Shown in pieces: positions 7,140-12,058 of a DNA stretch of 12,171 nucleotides. Origin of the DNA: UBA4717 sp045580165. Its GTDB lineage: Bacteria; Bacillota; Clostridia; Oscillospirales; CAG-272. The translations under genes and the position numbers were made by a program. Each line of letters begins with the position of its first letter. Positions within the stretch are counted from its first letter, which is position 1. The notes below the pieces were generated by a model. It was not told the origin of the DNA. It searched no databases and saw only the letters and a program-made list of their open reading frames with translations. The stretch is taken from the NCBI GenBank assembly GCA_045580165.1, contig JAZNNG010000020.1, forward strand, positions 1 to 12,171, written 5' to 3'.

Positions 7140-7841
7140 TCACGGCTCTGCCGACATTTTCTCGCACGCAACGCGTGCGGCGTCGGTATCCATATTACAG
7201 TACAGCTTATACGTCTTTACGTTTTCGAGCAAAGCCGAGCAAAGCTCAAGCGTCTTAACTGCCGATTCGCCGATTTTCGGAATGATCATCTGCTTCATAA
7301 CAAGGCTTATCGCCTCATCGTCGTTAAGCTCGGTAATGGTGTTATTCTCTGCCCTCTCGATAAAGCAAATAGCACGTAGGGGCGCTTCACGGTTTGAGTT
7401 ATAGCCCTCCTTGCCGCACCACGGCGTTCCGCAGGCGTATACGGTGTCGCCCTCAAAGCGAAGCAGGGGCTTATCGCCGTTTATCATACGAACATCTCTG
7501 CCGTAGAGCTTTTTCCAGAGATTGATATGCGTGGTCTTGCCCGTTCCGCTTTTAGCGGCAAACGCGTACGCAAAGCCGTCCTTTTCGATAACCGCGGCGT
7601 GCAAGAGGAGTCTGTTATAAAGCGGAGCAATACTGCAGATAGCTCTGTATATACACACGAATTCGCAATATTCAAACGAGGTATTCAGTGACACCTCCTG
7701 CTCACGTCTGACCTGCTCGTTGGTGACGGCTACGGTGAAATCGGGGGTAGTGTCAAAAGCTTCGTATGCTCGGCATTTCTCATAGGTATAGTCGGATGCC
7801 TCAATACCGATATTAAGTCCCGCGATTTTGTATACCTTCAC
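7140..7841 (-). CDS. HPr kinase/phosphorylase-like P-loop protein
   Basis: A 233-residue protein related to the C-terminal ATPase domain of HPr kinases. The P-loop is AKSGTGKTTHINLWK (from residue 96) and a Walker-B-like NGDK (121-124) follows. It is shorter than true HprK/P (about 310 residues), lacks the normal N-terminal domain and its P-loop differs from the HprK form, so it is unlikely to phosphorylate HPr. Homologous small kinases are known from some lasso-peptide clusters, where they phosphorylate the peptide. The start is GTG at 7841 with GGAGGTG 7 nt upstream. It is the first gene of the operon. The fold assignment is good; phosphorylation of a peptide is inference from context. Confidence 0.8.
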   Translation of the reverse strand: MKVYKIAGLNIGIEASDYTYEKCRAYEAFDTTPDFTVAVTNEQVRREQEVSLNTSFEYCEFVCIYRAICSIAPLYNRLLLHAAVIEKDGFAYAFAAKSGTGKTTHINLWKKLYGRDVRMINGDKPLLRFEGDTVYACGTPWCGKEGYNSNREAPLRAICFIERAENNTITELNDDEAISLVMKQMIIPKIGESAVKTLELCSALLENVKTYKLYCNMDTDAARVACEKMSAEP

Positions 7842-7875
7842 AAAAAAACACCTCCGCCGTCAGATTTATACTTTC

Positions 7876-7904
7876 AGTATAACATCAGTCAAAAATATTG
7901 TCAA
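7876..7904 (-). promoter_or_regulatory. Sigma-A-type promoter of the kinase/PqqD/peptidase operon
   Basis: On the minus strand, TTGACA (7904-7899), a 17-nt spacer and TATACT (7881-7876) lie about 35 nt upstream of the GTG start. No other promoter of this quality was noticed between here and the operon's end at 4817, consistent with one transcript of five genes. Confidence 0.85.
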
Positions 7905-7910
7905 TAGGAG

Positions 7911-7941
7911 AAAAATAAACGGCGAAGCCAAGGCTTCGCCG
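7911..7941 (-). terminator. Intrinsic terminator after the structured RNA / DUF1292 unit
   Basis: A perfect 10-bp stem (7920-7929 with 7932-7941) with a 2-nt apical gap is followed on the minus strand by TTTATTTTT. It lies just upstream of the next minus-strand promoter, separating the two transcription units. On the plus strand the trailing sequence (CATTTTTC) is weaker. Confidence 0.8.
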
Positions 7942-7968
7942 CATTTTTCATATTACCCCACAAAGCCG

Positions 7969-8160
7969 TGTATCCTGCAATAGAAACCCTGCTTTATGCA
8001 AGGCGGTGTCCTCTCCGCAGCTTTGCGCTCCCAGCATCCGCATATCCCGTGACGTAAGCAGGGGGTATACGGGAGGTCTGCATCCCGTCTGCAGAAGTCA
8101 GACTCCTTTATTCTGATGTGGGTTCCGAATGACAGGGTATCACGTACTCCGCAGGTTACA
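7969..8160 (-). ncRNA. ssrS: Structured non-coding RNA, candidate 6S RNA
   Basis: About 190 nt without a plausible gene form one long interrupted hairpin. The closing stem is 7969-7978 with 8151-8160 (9 of 10 pairs), continued by 7983-7991 with 8133-8141 (8 of 9). The apical part has GCAG/CTGC (8017-8020 with 8078-8081), CTCCC/GGGAG (8028-8032 with 8071-8075) and 8040-8048 with 8062-8070 (8 of 9, one wobble), with a large open region between the two halves. Length and layout (closing stem, large central bulge, apical stem) match 6S RNA, which binds the housekeeping RNA polymerase. The minus strand is chosen because a terminator follows there. A weak internal promoter (TTGAAA, 16 nt, TATAGA at 8226-8199) or read-through from the DUF1292 promoter could drive it. 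The 6S identity rests on architecture only. Confidence 0.5.
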
Positions 8161-8170
8161 AGTCAAAAAA

Positions 8171-8470
8171 TCAGTTCCCGTCGGATTCTCCGTCGTAGTC
8201 TATATCGCCGAGGATCTCGTTTTCAAAAAGCTCGGCAATATTCTCATATTCGTCATCGTCGTCGATAGTAACAAGAACGTCCTCGCCGTCCTCCTTCTCC
8301 TGTCTGAGAATTACGAACTCGGCGTCCGCCTCGTCAATATCCTTTGCCGGAATGAGCGCAAGATATATCTTACCCTCTACTTCAGCGCTTCCAAGAAGTG
8401 CAAATTCCTCCTCGTTACCCTCCTCGTCAGTAAGGGTGTATATAGTATCGTCGTAAAATTCTTCTGCCAT
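8171..8470 (-). CDS. DUF1292 domain-containing protein (YrzB-like)
   Basis: A small, strongly acidic protein of 99 residues. The pattern FYDDTIYTLTDEEGNEEEF, then a strand-rich centre (KIYLALIPA, EFVILRQE) and a C-terminal acidic helix region (DDEYENIAELFENEILG) is typical of DUF1292 proteins, which are widespread in Firmicutes and have no established function. The ATG at 8470 has GGAGG 4 nt upstream and begins at the usual family start; an in-frame ATG at 8488 would add six residues but lacks a good ribosome site. It has a perfect-consensus promoter and is followed directly by the structured RNA at 7969-8160, with which it may be co-transcribed. Confidence 0.85.
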   Translation of the reverse strand: MAEEFYDDTIYTLTDEEGNEEEFALLGSAEVEGKIYLALIPAKDIDEADAEFVILRQEKEDGEDVLVTIDDDDEYENIAELFENEILGDIDYDGESDGN

Positions 8471-8526
8471 ATTGCCTCCGTTGTGCATCGCGTCCTGTTG
8501 ATTTCAGGGGTCATCCCTGCACGTAT

Positions 8527-8555
8527 ATTATATTCTATGCGGCGGCTTTTGTCAA
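8527..8555 (-). promoter_or_regulatory. Perfect-consensus sigma-A promoter of the DUF1292 gene
   Basis: On the minus strand, TTGACA (8555-8550), a 17-nt spacer and TATAAT (8532-8527) match the housekeeping consensus at all twelve positions. The predicted leader is about 50 nt and contains a small 5-bp hairpin, CAGGG/CCCTG. Confidence 0.9.
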
Positions 8556-8569
8556 TATCTTTGTGCTTA

Positions 8570-8587
8570 CGTATTTAATTATTAACG
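8570..8587. promoter_or_regulatory. AT-rich imperfect dyad between divergent promoters
   Basis: CGTATTTAATTATTAACG has matching outer (CGT/ACG) and central (TAATTA) parts and contains TAATTATTA, which fits the TAATNATTA core of Bacillus Zur sites, although the flanking CG bases are out of register. It lies between the -35 boxes of the DUF1292 and CobW genes. It could be a metal-responsive operator or only an AT-rich UP element. Confidence 0.25.
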
Positions 8588-8621
8588 CAAAGTGAAATTT
8601 TATACCTGTTTATTGCCTCTA

Positions 8622-8650
8622 TTGACTTTTGGGTGAAAAAGGGATATACT
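8622..8650 (+). promoter_or_regulatory. Sigma-A-type promoter of the CobW operon
   Basis: TTGACT (8622-8627), a 17-nt spacer and TATACT (8645-8650) lie about 45 nt upstream of the CobW start. The leader contains a short CGCGC-AGGT-GCGCG hairpin (8669-8682) just before the GGAGG ribosome site at 8686-8690. Confidence 0.8.
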
Positions 8651-8695
8651 TTTATATTGAAGAATATGCGCGCAGGTGCGCGTTTGGAGGAAACT

Positions 8696-9781
8696 ATGAC
8701 TAAAATTGATATTATATCCGGCTTCCTCGGTGCCGGAAAGACTACGCTTATAAAGAAGCTTATCGGCGAGGCTTTTGCCGGAGAAAAGCTTATGCTTATC
8801 GAAAACGAATTCGGCGAGATAGGCATTGACGGCGGATTTCTCAAAGATGCAGGTATTGAAATTACCGAAATGAACTCGGGCTGCATCTGCTGCAGTCTTG
8901 TAGGAGATTTCAGCGAGGCGCTTAAGAAGGTACTTGACGAGTACGCGCCCGACAGGATAATTATTGAGCCGTCGGGAGTCGGCAAGCTCTCCGACGTTAT
9001 CCGCGCAGTTCAGAGTATCGGCTCTGACAAGGCTGTACTCAACAGCTTCTCCACCGTTGCCGACGCGGGCAAGTGCAAGATGTATATGAAGAACTTCGGT
9101 GAATTCTACAATGACCAGGTTGAGCACGCAGGCGCGATCATTTTAAGCCACACCGACAATATGAGCGACGAAAAGCTTTCGGCTTGCATTGCTATGTTAA
9201 GGGAGATCAATCCCGACTCCGTTATCGTTACGGCTCCGTGGGACAAGCTTGACGGAAAGATGATGCTTGACGCTATGGAAAAATCGGATACCCTTGCATC
9301 CGTGCTTAAGGAGCTTGAACACGAGCATCACCATCACGAGCATCACCACCACGAGCACCATCATGAGCACGGCGAGGACTGCAAGTGCGGTTGTCACGAG
9401 CATGAGCACGAGCATCACCACCACGAGCATCATCACGAGCACGGCGAGGACTGCAAGTGCGGCTGCCACGATCACGAGCACGAGCATCATCACCATGCTG
9501 ACGAAGTGTTCACAAGTTGGGGCTGCGAGACTCCCTTGAAGTATACCGCAGAGGATATAAAAGCAGCGCTTGAGGAGCTTGAAAACGAGAGCGAGTACGG
9601 TATGATCCTCCGTGCCAAGGGTATCGTTCAGGCAACCGACGGAAGCTTTATCCACTTCGACTACATTCCCGGTGAGCCCGACGTAAGAAGCGGAAGCGCG
9701 GCTATCATCGGCAGACTCTGCGTTATCGGTTCGGGAATAAACACCGATGCTATCGAAAAGCTTTTCAGAATCAAAAAGTAA
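8696..9781 (+). CDS. CobW/COG0523 family GTPase with His-rich metal-binding linker
   Basis: A 361-residue G3E-family GTPase, probably a metallochaperone delivering a transition metal to client proteins in the cytosol. The P-loop GFLGAGKTT (9-17) and the metal-binding CxCC motif GCICC (62-66) are intact, and EPSG replaces the usual ETSG-type motif. The guanine-specificity motif is SHTD instead of NKxD. Residues 209-267 form a linker with 31 His and two CKCGC clusters built from a tandem repeat. The CobW C-terminal domain follows (YGMILRAKGIV to the end). The ATG at 8696 has GGAGG at 5 nt; an in-frame ATG at 8633 overlaps the promoter and is rejected. The second CobW-like gene begins 14 nt downstream. 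The His/Cys content and neighbour suggest zinc (or nickel/cobalt) handling; the metal is inferred. Confidence 0.92.
   Translation: MTKIDIISGFLGAGKTTLIKKLIGEAFAGEKLMLIENEFGEIGIDGGFLKDAGIEITEMNSGCICCSLVGDFSEALKKVLDEYAPDRIIIEPSGVGKLSDVIRAVQSIGSDKAVLNSFSTVADAGKCKMYMKNFGEFYNDQVEHAGAIILSHTDNMSDEKLSACIAMLREINPDSVIVTAPWDKLDGKMMLDAMEKSDTLASVLKELEHEHHHHEHHHHEHHHEHGEDCKCGCHEHEHEHHHHEHHHEHGEDCKCGCHDHEHEHHHHADEVFTSWGCETPLKYTAEDIKAALEELENESEYGMILRAKGIVQATDGSFIHFDYIPGEPDVRSGSAAIIGRLCVIGSGINTDAIEKLFRIKK
9335..9496 (+). repeat. 72-nt tandem duplication encoding the His/Cys metal-binding linker
   Basis: Two in-frame 72-nt units (9335-9406 and 9407-9478) and a partial third (9479-9496) each encode a His/Glu run, then GEDCKCGC and a His/Glu tail. 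The copies differ mainly at synonymous sites (for example GGT TGT against GGC TGC), apart from one Glu/Asp change. This indicates an in-frame duplication kept under protein-level selection. Confidence 0.9.
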
Positions 9782-9795
9782 TTGAGGACACAAAA

Positions 9796-10740
9796 ATGGC
9801 AGTTGAGACACCGATCTATCTGTTTACCGGCTTTCTTGAGGCAGGTAAAACGAAATTCATACAGGAAACTCTCGAGGACGAGCGTTTTGCAATAGACGAA
9901 AACACCCTTCTTCTGCTATGCGAGGAGGGCGAGGAGGAATTTGATCCCTCCACGTTCTCGTGCGACGTTGCGCTTGAGATAATCGACGACAAAAGCAAGC
10001 TCAACGCTAAATATCTTGCAGGACTTCAGAAAAAGCACAAGAGCGCAAGAGTTTTAGTCGAATATAACGGAATGTGGATGCTCGAGGAGCTTTACGCGGC
10101 AATGCCCGACGGTTGGATGATATATCAGGAGATAATGCTTGCGGATGCAAACACGTTCGGTCCATACAACGCGAATATGCGTACGCTCACAGTGGACAAG
10201 CTCACCAACTGCGAGGTAATAATCTTAAACCGCGCGAGTGAGAAGACCGACAAGGACGCATATCACAAGATAGTACGCGGTATCAGCCGTTCCGCCGCCA
10301 TCTCGTACGTTTACCCCGACGGGCACATTGAGTATGACGAGATAATCGATCCCCTTCCCTTTGATACCGACGGACGCGACGTTGTTATCGCTGACCGCGA
10401 CTACGCGCTCTGGTACAGAGATATGACCGAGGAGCCGCAGAAGTACGAGGGCAAGACGGTTACGTTCAAGGGAATCGTTGCGGTAGACAAGCAGTTCCCG
10501 AAGAACACCTTTGCGGTAGGCCGTCATGTTATGGTGTGCTGTGCAAACGACATCACCTACCGTCCCGTTGTTGCTATATGGGGTGAGGTGTCGAAGCTCA
10601 AGAACCGCGACTGGGTAATGTTAACCGCCGATTTCATGTTTGAGTCGCATCCGCTTTACGAAAGTGAGGGCCCCGTTTTGTACGTAAAATCGCTCACGCC
10701 TGCGGACGTGCCCGAGGAAGAAGTCGCGACGTTTTATTGA
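9796..10740 (+). CDS. CobW-like GTPase domain fused to TIGR03943/DUF1980-like domain
   Basis: A 314-residue protein. Residues 7 to about 195 resemble a reduced G3E GTPase, with P-loop GFLEAGKT (12-19), VEYNG (88-92) in place of the Walker-B-region ESSG motif, and LNRAS (144-148) at the NKxD position. The metal-binding CxCC motif of CobW is absent. Residues about 205-314 match the C-terminal part of the TIGR03943/YcgQ family: KYEGKTVTFKGIV, then VGRHVMVCCANDITYRP with the paired Cys248-Cys249, and a final YVKSLTPADVP. Separate YcgQ-type proteins are normally paired with a YcgR-type permease, which is not in this window. The ATG at 9796 has GAGGA about 8 nt upstream. It is co-transcribed with the His-rich CobW gene and ends in a strong terminator. 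It is probably a metal-trafficking partner; this role is inferred. Confidence 0.8.
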   Translation: MAVETPIYLFTGFLEAGKTKFIQETLEDERFAIDENTLLLLCEEGEEEFDPSTFSCDVALEIIDDKSKLNAKYLAGLQKKHKSARVLVEYNGMWMLEELYAAMPDGWMIYQEIMLADANTFGPYNANMRTLTVDKLTNCEVIILNRASEKTDKDAYHKIVRGISRSAAISYVYPDGHIEYDEIIDPLPFDTDGRDVVIADRDYALWYRDMTEEPQKYEGKTVTFKGIVAVDKQFPKNTFAVGRHVMVCCANDITYRPVVAIWGEVSKLKNRDWVMLTADFMFESHPLYESEGPVLYVKSLTPADVPEEEVATFY

Positions 10741-10744
10741 TGCA

Positions 10745-10778
10745 AAAATTGACTGTCCGAGTGACAGTCAATTTTTTT
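10745..10778 (+). terminator. Intrinsic terminator of the CobW operon
   Basis: A 13-bp perfect stem (10745-10757 with 10763-10775), loop CGAGT, and a run of seven T form a strong rho-independent terminator beginning 5 nt after the stop codon. Confidence 0.93.
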
Positions 10779-10799
10779 GTATTTTTTTGAAATTAGGTA

Positions 10800-10828
10800 T
10801 TGACAAACCGAGTCGGTTGCAGTATAAT
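10800..10828 (+). promoter_or_regulatory. Perfect-consensus promoter of tRNA-Leu
   Basis: TTGACA (10800-10805), a 17-nt spacer and TATAAT (10823-10828) end 12 nt before the first base of the tRNA. The match to the sigma-A consensus is complete, as expected for a stable RNA gene. Confidence 0.92.
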
Positions 10829-10840
10829 ATCACTGTTGAC

Positions 10841-10924
10841 GCGGAAGTGGCGGAACTGGCAGACGCGCACGTTTGAGGGGCGTGTGGTTTTACCATACGG
10901 GTTCAAGTCCCGTCTTCCGCACCA
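10841..10924 (+). tRNA. tRNA-Leu (anticodon GAG)
   Basis: Acceptor stem GCGGAAG / CTTCCGC (10841-10847 with 10914-10920), discriminator A and an encoded CCA (10922-10924). The anticodon stem CACGT/GCGTG encloses the loop TTGAGGG with anticodon GAG at 10875-10877, reading CUC and CUU. A long variable arm (TGGT TTT ACCA) and the T-arm CGGGTTCAAGTCCCG are typical of class II leucine tRNAs. It is a single tRNA with its own promoter and terminator. Confidence 0.97.
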
Positions 10925-10930
10925 AACAGT

Positions 10931-10980
10931 AGAAATCCGAACCCAAAGCGGGTAGGCGAGGGGTTCTGATTTCTTTTTGT
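10931..10980 (+). terminator. Terminator downstream of tRNA-Leu
   Basis: AGAAATC (10931-10937) pairs with GATTTCT (10968-10974) and GAACCC (10939-10944) with GGGTTC (10961-10966), separated by one C/T mismatch. The loop is 16 nt and a TTTTT run follows. It starts 7 nt after the tRNA CCA end. Confidence 0.8.
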
Positions 10981-11097
10981 GTTCGGTGACCTGTGATGCT
11001 GACTTGCTGTTGTTGGCATCACACCCGAGCACCACCTAAGTAAATATCCTTGGTAGTTGATGCCAAACGAAAACAATCTTAAGAAAGGATATTTACG
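10981..11097 (+). promoter_or_regulatory. Structured leader of tnpV with an inverted repeat over the ribosome binding site
   Basis: Three overlapping pairings are visible. Stem 1 joins TGTGATGC (10992-10999) to GCATCACA (11016-11023), extendable inwards by four pairs and outwards by six. Stem 2, GTAAATATCCTT (11040-11051) with AAGGATATTTAC (11085-11096), is a perfect 12-bp repeat whose right arm contains the AAAGGA ribosome site of the gene starting at 11098. Alternative stem 3 pairs TTGGCATCA (11013-11021) with TGATGCCAA (11058-11066), perfect over 9 bp; it competes with stem 1 and crosses stem 2. No good promoter was found here, so transcription may come by read-through. A translational control element is inferred; it matches no riboswitch class I know. 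Confidence 0.5.
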
Positions 11098-11454
11098 ATG
11101 AAAAACGAAATTACTTATACCGAACATAACGGACTTTACTACCCCGATCTTGCGCTACCCGTGCAGAGGAATCATCCCCTTGGAAAGTACGCCAACTTGC
11201 GACTCGACTTTATGAAAAAGCACCGTCGCGGAACTTATACCACCCTTCTCACCGAAGGACGATTGAATGAATATCTACACGACATTGATATTCAAGCTCA
11301 CGAATTGCTCGATGACATAATTCCTCGCCTCGCCCAAGAACGCGGCATAGACGAAGTTCTGAAGGCTCATAACGCACTCCAATGGGCTGCCGAGATGAAC
11401 AACATCAAAGCAAGTGCCGAGGAGATAGTCTTACAGGAGGTGATCTATCAATGA
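11098..11454 (+). CDS. tnpV: TnpV family transposon-encoded protein
   Basis: A 118-residue protein matching the TnpV family found in clostridial mobile elements such as Tn4451-type transposons and related integrative elements. Diagnostic stretches are TYTEHNGLYYPDLALP near the N-terminus, LGKYANLRLDFMKKHRRGTY, LTEGRLNEYLHDIDIQA and the C-terminal MNNIKASAEEIVLQEVIYQ. The function of TnpV is not known; it is a small helical accessory protein, not the recombinase. The ATG at 11098 has AAAGGA about 9 nt upstream, buried in an inverted repeat. The stop overlaps the start of the DUF6809 gene (ATGA), so the pair is translationally coupled. No transposase or integrase is visible here, suggesting a remnant or an element that continues beyond the window. 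Confidence 0.85.
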   Translation: MKNEITYTEHNGLYYPDLALPVQRNHPLGKYANLRLDFMKKHRRGTYTTLLTEGRLNEYLHDIDIQAHELLDDIIPRLAQERGIDEVLKAHNALQWAAEMNNIKASAEEIVLQEVIYQ

Positions 11455-11729
11455 TGTCAATTATTCAAGAGTTATGGCACGGAAACATTATACCCCAAGA
11501 GGACAGTCGGACAAACTCAAAGGAAATGAAAGAACTTCTCGGATATATGTCACGGCATCACGAGGACTTAGAAAAGAGCTTCACAGACGAGCAGAAAGAA
11601 ACCTTTGAGAAATTTCACGATTGTTGGAGCGAGTATATGAGTCTCGGCGAAGCAGCTATCTTTGAGTATGCTTTTAGGCTTGGTGCGAGAATTGCGCTTG
11701 CGATTGTAAGCGAAAACGAAACCATATAA
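11451..11729 (+). CDS. DUF6809 family protein
   Basis: A 92-residue protein beginning MMSIIQELWHGNIIPQE, with a helix-rich body and the ending FEYAFRLGARIALAIVSE. This matches the DUF6809 pattern (short proteins starting with an IIxxLWxGNIxPxE motif), often found next to TnpV in clostridial mobile elements; the function is unknown. The ATG at 11451 overlaps the tnpV stop codon by 4 nt and is preceded by a full AGGAGGTGAT site (11435-11444). A longer in-frame start inside tnpV is rejected because the ribosome site fits only this one. A terminator follows 7 nt after the stop. Confidence 0.8.
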   Translation: MMSIIQELWHGNIIPQEDSRTNSKEMKELLGYMSRHHEDLEKSFTDEQKETFEKFHDCWSEYMSLGEAAIFEYAFRLGARIALAIVSENETI

Positions 11730-11736
11730 AACTTTT

Positions 11737-11770
11737 GCCGTGTGGACACGCTGTCCACACGGCTATTTTC
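11737..11770 (+). terminator. Intrinsic terminator of the tnpV-DUF6809 operon
   Basis: GCCGTGTGGACA (11737-11748) pairs perfectly with TGTCCACACGGC (11752-11763) around a 3-nt CGC apex, followed by TATTTTC. The upstream AAAACTTTT also allows some reverse-strand termination. Confidence 0.85.
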
Positions 11771-11998
11771 GTATACAAACAATACCGACACTTTGATTTT
11801 CGCATTCAAATTTATCTGGATATGTATAATAGTTATCAATACATTCCGTGTTAAAATAAAAGTGGCGCCATTTCTATTTTGTGAGCAAATGTGACAATTA
11901 AATCGATGTTTCGAATCTGACAAAATATCCACGCGGCTTTTATAGTTGAAGGTGGCGGAGATCATCTTTTGTTTTTACATATTTTTCAAATTATCCCA
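11771..11998. other. AT-rich intergenic stretch without a gene
   Basis: No open frame with a ribosome site was found. It holds a 28-nt near-perfect palindrome (11853-11880), an isolated TATAAT at 11825-11830 without a -35 box, and short palindromes ATCGAT and TTCGAA. Base composition is more AT-rich than the genes to the left, in keeping with accessory DNA. Confidence 0.6.
11853..11880. repeat. 28-nt near-perfect palindrome
   Basis: Centred on TGGCGCCA at 11866/11867, 12 of 14 half-site positions pair by Watson-Crick rules, one more is G/T and one mismatches. The outer arms are AAAATA and TATTTT. It could be a bidirectional terminator, an operator or a recombination site; position alone does not decide. 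Confidence 0.6.
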
Positions 11999-12027
11999 TT
12001 GACATTATCAATCAAATGATTTATAAT
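11999..12027 (+). promoter_or_regulatory. Perfect-consensus promoter of the HTH gene
   Basis: TTGACA (11999-12004), a 17-nt spacer and TATAAT (12022-12027) give a full consensus match, about 30 nt before the HTH gene start. The spacer contains ATCA-6-TGAT, a possible autoregulatory half-site pair. Confidence 0.88.
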
Positions 12028-12058
12028 ATAAACAAGATATGATATACGGAGGTTTGCA

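Noticed and set aside
7969..8160. Signal recognition particle RNA, RNase P RNA or tmRNA
   Set aside because: The GGAAGCAGCC-type SRP apical motif, the RNase P GAGGAAAGTCCGGGC core and a tmRNA tRNA-like end were all looked for and not found.
8129..8578. Plus-strand frame of 149 codons over the DUF1292 gene
   Set aside because: It is antisense to a recognisable DUF1292 protein and crosses its consensus promoter.
8600..9127. Minus-strand frame of 175 codons over the CobW N-terminus
   Set aside because: It is antisense to the P-loop and CxCC coding sequence and has no protein-family resemblance.
9335..9496. Repeat that might suggest a CRISPR array
   Set aside because: Units are directly adjacent, in frame and encode a His/Cys linker; there are no spacers.
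9197..9811. Minus-strand frame of 204 codons with Val/Leu/Met repeats
   Set aside because: It is the antisense of the His-rich CobW linker; the hydrophobic repeats mirror CAC/GAG codons and are not real membrane segments.
10793..11035. Minus-strand frame of 80 codons across tRNA-Leu with a WCGRRDLNPYG-type sequence
   Set aside because: It is the antisense of the tRNA, a well-known false protein pattern; it also covers the tRNA promoter and has no convincing ribosome site.
10925..11097. T-box or other known riboswitch upstream of tnpV
   Set aside because: No T-box consensus or recognised aptamer core is present; the hairpin at 10931-10980 is better explained as the tRNA terminator.
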